A stretch of 64,000 bases of DNA from Cytospora piceicola. Taxonomy: Eukaryota; Ascomycota; Sordariomycetes; Diaporthales; Cytosporaceae. Below the pieces are notes generated by a model. The model did no database searches and was not told the origin of the DNA. It worked only from the letters and a program-made list of their open reading frames with translations. Where the stretch lies: the NCBI GenBank assembly GCA_023375675.1, contig JALQBC010000006.1:620001-684000 (forward strand), given 5' to 3'. The position numbers and the translations under genes are program-made. Positions 61,001 through 64,000 of the stretch are shown here, one piece after another; within the stretch, counting starts at the first letter, position 1; each line of letters opens with the position of its first letter.

Positions 61001-63480
61001 GACTACGTTATTAATATAAAGTTATAAGATAGGCTGTATTACTACTAGTAATCGAAGTAAACGGTAATATTATATTAAGATAATAACTTTTAAACTAATA
61101 TCGGCAGAACGTTAAGTATTCGAGAATCTTTAAAAATTCGTTTATAAAGAAATACGTTTATATTATATAAATCCCGATAAGCTTTTATTTATTTAAATTA
61201 ACGGTAATTTATAGTATAGATTTAATATAATAGCGTTTTACCTTAAAGACGGTTATAAATAAAAATAAGACTATATCCCGGCTATAGCTATTAAACCTAT
61301 TATATTTCTTAGCCGATCTCTTATATAAGCAGAGTTAAACTATAGCCTGTCGGAGTTAGAAGTTATATACCTTATATAGGCCTATAAGAAACTCTATACT
61401 ATATTAGTCGGGAGTCGTTACCTTATTATTATTTTAACTAATTACGAATCTATTAAAAGTATTATTAATTATTCGACTTTAAATACTACTTTTACAGATC
61501 GTGCTAATCGTTATTTAATTAATATAGCTATATATTTTAATATATACCGGCTAGATATTTATTACTTTTTTAAACGTTTTAATTTAATTCTCGATATACT
61601 TTTTCGACTATTAACTCTTAAAGATATTATAGCTCGATAAAGCTAGAAACTACTTATTTTAAACTAGATATTTAACGAATTACCGGTATATACACTAAGT
61701 ACGGTTTCGTTAAACCTAGCTAATATAACTCTCTTTATTACTAAGGCTTAAATAGACGATAAAATATATTTACGCTTCGAAAAAGTATACTAAGAAGAAT
61801 CTGTATAGAAATCTATTATTTAAAGATTAAAGACCCTTAGTTTATTAAGTCGTTACTTAAACGTCGTCGTCGATAATAAAGACGTTATAATCGCTTTAAA
61901 GCCCGGCTATTTATTTCGTTTAGATAATCGACTTCTTTATAACTGCGATAACGATAGTAGAGAACGATTAGTTATACCCTTTATATTAATATAAGAGTTT
62001 TTAGCCGAAGTTTATAATATTAAGTATTATTTTAGTTATAATCGTATAATAGTAGACCTTAAACTTTTATACTTTCGATATAAGAAAGCTTTAGTTGATA
62101 AGTATTATAAGAAGTATTTTTAATATAGTAAGTAACGGAAGGATAATTAACGTTTAATTAAAGATTTTAAACCTATTTAAGCTTTTAAAAAGCTTATATA
62201 TACTATTACTATAGACTTTATCGTTACCCTTCTATTAGTTTTATCGATCGGAACTCTTTAGTAAGTTAAAGACTTTAATAGCTATAATACCCTTTTAATA
62301 GTAACTTATAAAACCTTAAAGTAAACCTTACTTATTCTTAGCTATACTAAATATAAAGCTAAACAGTAAGCTAAGGTTCTTATATATTAACTATTACTAA
62401 CTAATTAGTTATACTTTAAAGTAATTATCTTAAATCGTAATACTAAGTTTCTTTTACGTTTTTAGTAATAGTTATAGAAAGGCTTTAGTATTAAACTTAT
62501 AATAACTACAGCTTATTATCCTTAAGCGGACGGTTAGTTTAAACGTAAGAATTAGACAGTTAAACTCGTTCTCCGCTACTACGTCGTTAAGTATAATAAG
62601 GAAAACTAGGTAAACGTACTTCCTTTTTTATAATAGAATCTAAACGGAGTATATTCTCGTACGATAAATACAAGCCCTTATAAGTTCTTATTCGGATTTA
62701 AGATTCTAGCCCCTTTTAATAAGCTTATAAATCTCCTCTCTCGATAATAAGCAGAAATCCGTTTTATACGATAATATTTACAACGTAATATATAATTATT
62801 AATAGATATTATCGCTACTAAAGTAAAGCGACTATACGATTTAAAATATCGCTAACTTAAGTTTAATAAAAGCGATAAAGTTTAGCTAAAAACTAAAAGA
62901 GCTTATAAACCTTTATATCGATAAGGTAAGTTAACCCTTTTAAAACTTAGCCCCTTTAAAGTAGTTAAAAAGGTAAATACCTTCGCTTATTAACTTAACT
63001 TCCTTAAGACTTTTAAGGTATATTTTATAATTAGTATTTAATACCTTCTACTTTACGATAGCGATAGTAATACCGACCTATTTTAACGATAAGCACCTAT
63101 TCTAAAAGCCGTTAACTATAGTAGTAAAAGCTTAACTGCTTTTAACGAATAACATTATAAAGTAGAGAAAGTTTTTAATAAGAAACTTAATCGTCGAGGT
63201 CGAAGCTAAAACATTATAAAATACTTAGTTTAATAAAAGGGTTATACTACTAAAGATAATACTTAGCTTCCTCTATCTACTTTTAAGCATTATAAGGATC
63301 TTATTAATAACTACAAGGCTCGATATATTATACCCTCTAACTAAAAGGTTAAGTTAATTAAGATCTTAAAACGTAAGCGAGGTCGACCTTGTAAACTAAT
63401 TTAAAGGAATAGAAAAGAATTAGGAATTAAATAAAGAACCTTAATAAGGATATTAAAACGCTTTTTTTATACCCGGCACT

Positions 63481-63713
63481 TATAATAACGTATATAAGGT
63501 CTAAGCCTTTTCTGTAAACTGCCTGCCGGCTATATACCTGCCGGTTATACTTAACCGCCTAGCAGAATACTTATCGCCTAGCAGAATACTTATCGCCTAG
63601 CAGAATACTTAGTTACCTCGGGGATTCTGTAGGGCCTTTTAGATAGTTTACTTTTAGAAAGTAATATACCTAGACAGTATAATAAAACACTATACCCTAA
63701 CGTATCTTCCACA
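63481..63713 (+). repeat. 3' LTR (233 bp)
   Basis: Aligns with the 5' LTR apart from transitions (for example start TG to TA) and one extra copy of the 19-bp unit ttatcgcctagcagaatac, which accounts exactly for the 19-bp length difference. It ends ttccaca. Confidence 0.88.
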
Positions 63714-64000
63714 GTAAGTTTATAAGTAACGATAAAGGTATTTCCTTTTATTTATATACTTTTTAAGCTACTAAAAATAACTAACGTATTACTAGATTTA
63801 TTTAAAAAGGCTTAAAGCCGTTTTTATTACCGACGATAGCCTTATTCCTATCCTTTTCGATAACTTAGTTATTTTTAACCTTTATCTTTTTACGTTTCCG
63901 TTTCTGTTTATTTTATCGTTACTAAGTCGTAATACTTTTTTATTTCCTTATAAACAGCTTTATATACGTCTTTATAAGCTTATATATCTAGTTAAATATA
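63714..64000. mobile_element. AT-rich host DNA beyond LTR element, probably right part of interrupted transposon
   Basis: Starts with the right target duplication GTAAG (63714-63718) and continues as very AT-rich, CpA-poor DNA to the window edge. It has no recognisable coding motif. By position it should continue the IS630/Tc1-type relic left of 55,660, but this could not be verified. Confidence 0.45.

Larger units (their letters stand above)
55660..63713 (+). mobile_element. Full-length Ty3/gypsy-like LTR retrotransposon, RIP-mutated
   Basis: 8,054 bp bounded by LTRs (55660-55873 and 63481-63713) and by a 5-bp target duplication. The coding strand is plus, ruined by stops. Gag-like sequence lies at about 56.1-57.3 kb. 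A decayed C2H2-like patch (cysteines and histidines mostly lost) lies near 58.7 kb. Reverse transcriptase at about 60.35-61.0 kb has RIIIDLCLLNK and a catalytic box read as YINDIIIF (first Asp of YxDD changed to Asn by G-to-A), followed by LKALKTYLGIIGFLRP. RNase H lies at about 61.1-61.5 kb. The integrase core at about 62.2-62.6 kb has ITIDFIV and AYYP-ADG-FKRKN-TVKL. The order RT-RNaseH-integrase is that of Ty3/gypsy (Metaviridae). It carries a nested hAT-like insertion at 57315-57999. No intact ORF remains. Confidence 0.88.

Overview
The window is nuclear DNA of a filamentous ascomycete (Pezizomycotina, most like a Sordariomycete). The evidence is short 55-110 bp introns with GTRNGT donors and CTRAC-like branch points, GC-rich exons, typical ascomycete proteins (Las17/WASP, Chs5, EAF, XPF, eIF1A), and AT-rich blocks carrying the signature of repeat-induced point mutation (RIP). 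I cannot name the species.

Layout. 0.9-3.0 kb: charged RS/RE-rich protein. 4.2-6.0 kb (-): arylsulfatase. 8.0-8.5: DUF1810 protein. 10.4-12.1: MFS anion/vitamin transporter. 13.0-14.9 (-): multi-pass membrane protein. 16.1-17.5: RIP-degraded Tc1/mariner element. 17.8-19.2: aspartate-semialdehyde dehydrogenase. 20.6-23.2: F-BAR/RhoGAP. 24.0-25.2: EAF elongation factor. 25.9-26.5: small secreted cysteine-rich protein. 27.4-28.9: second RIP-degraded Tc1/mariner. 29.3-30.7: pectin methylesterase. 30.9-34.3 (-): RID-type cytosine methyltransferase. 34.4-35.7: diverged tandem repeats. 37.2-37.5: 64-residue lipid-anchor-like protein. 38.1-41.0 (-): XPF/Rad1 nuclease. 42.0-42.2: 66-residue protein. 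43.8-45.8: Las17/WASP. 46.8-47.5 (-): eIF1A. 48.2-49.2: unknown protein. 50.1-51.5: Chs5. 52.0-52.5: tentative small gene. 52.6-53.4 (-): short-chain dehydrogenase. From about 53.9 kb to the right end there is only very AT-rich transposon DNA.

The right-hand block is a stack of insertions. An IS630/Tc1-type DNA transposon relic is split by a full-length 8,054-bp Ty3/gypsy-like LTR element (5-bp target duplication gtaag). That element holds a 685-bp non-autonomous hAT-like element (8-bp target duplication ctaataat). The LTR element and its host are stripped of CpA/TpG, as RIP does. The hAT-like element is still full of these dinucleotides, so it probably arrived after RIP or escaped it.

The genes form no operon or obvious biosynthetic cluster. 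The notable conjunction is a RID homologue, the family required for RIP, in the same window as RIP-mutated elements. Next to it lie unexplained diverged repeat arrays and an orphan open frame. A secreted cysteine-rich protein and a pectin methylesterase flank one relic, as accessory plant-interaction genes often do. Gene structures were built by hand from splice signals and frame continuity; no database search was possible.
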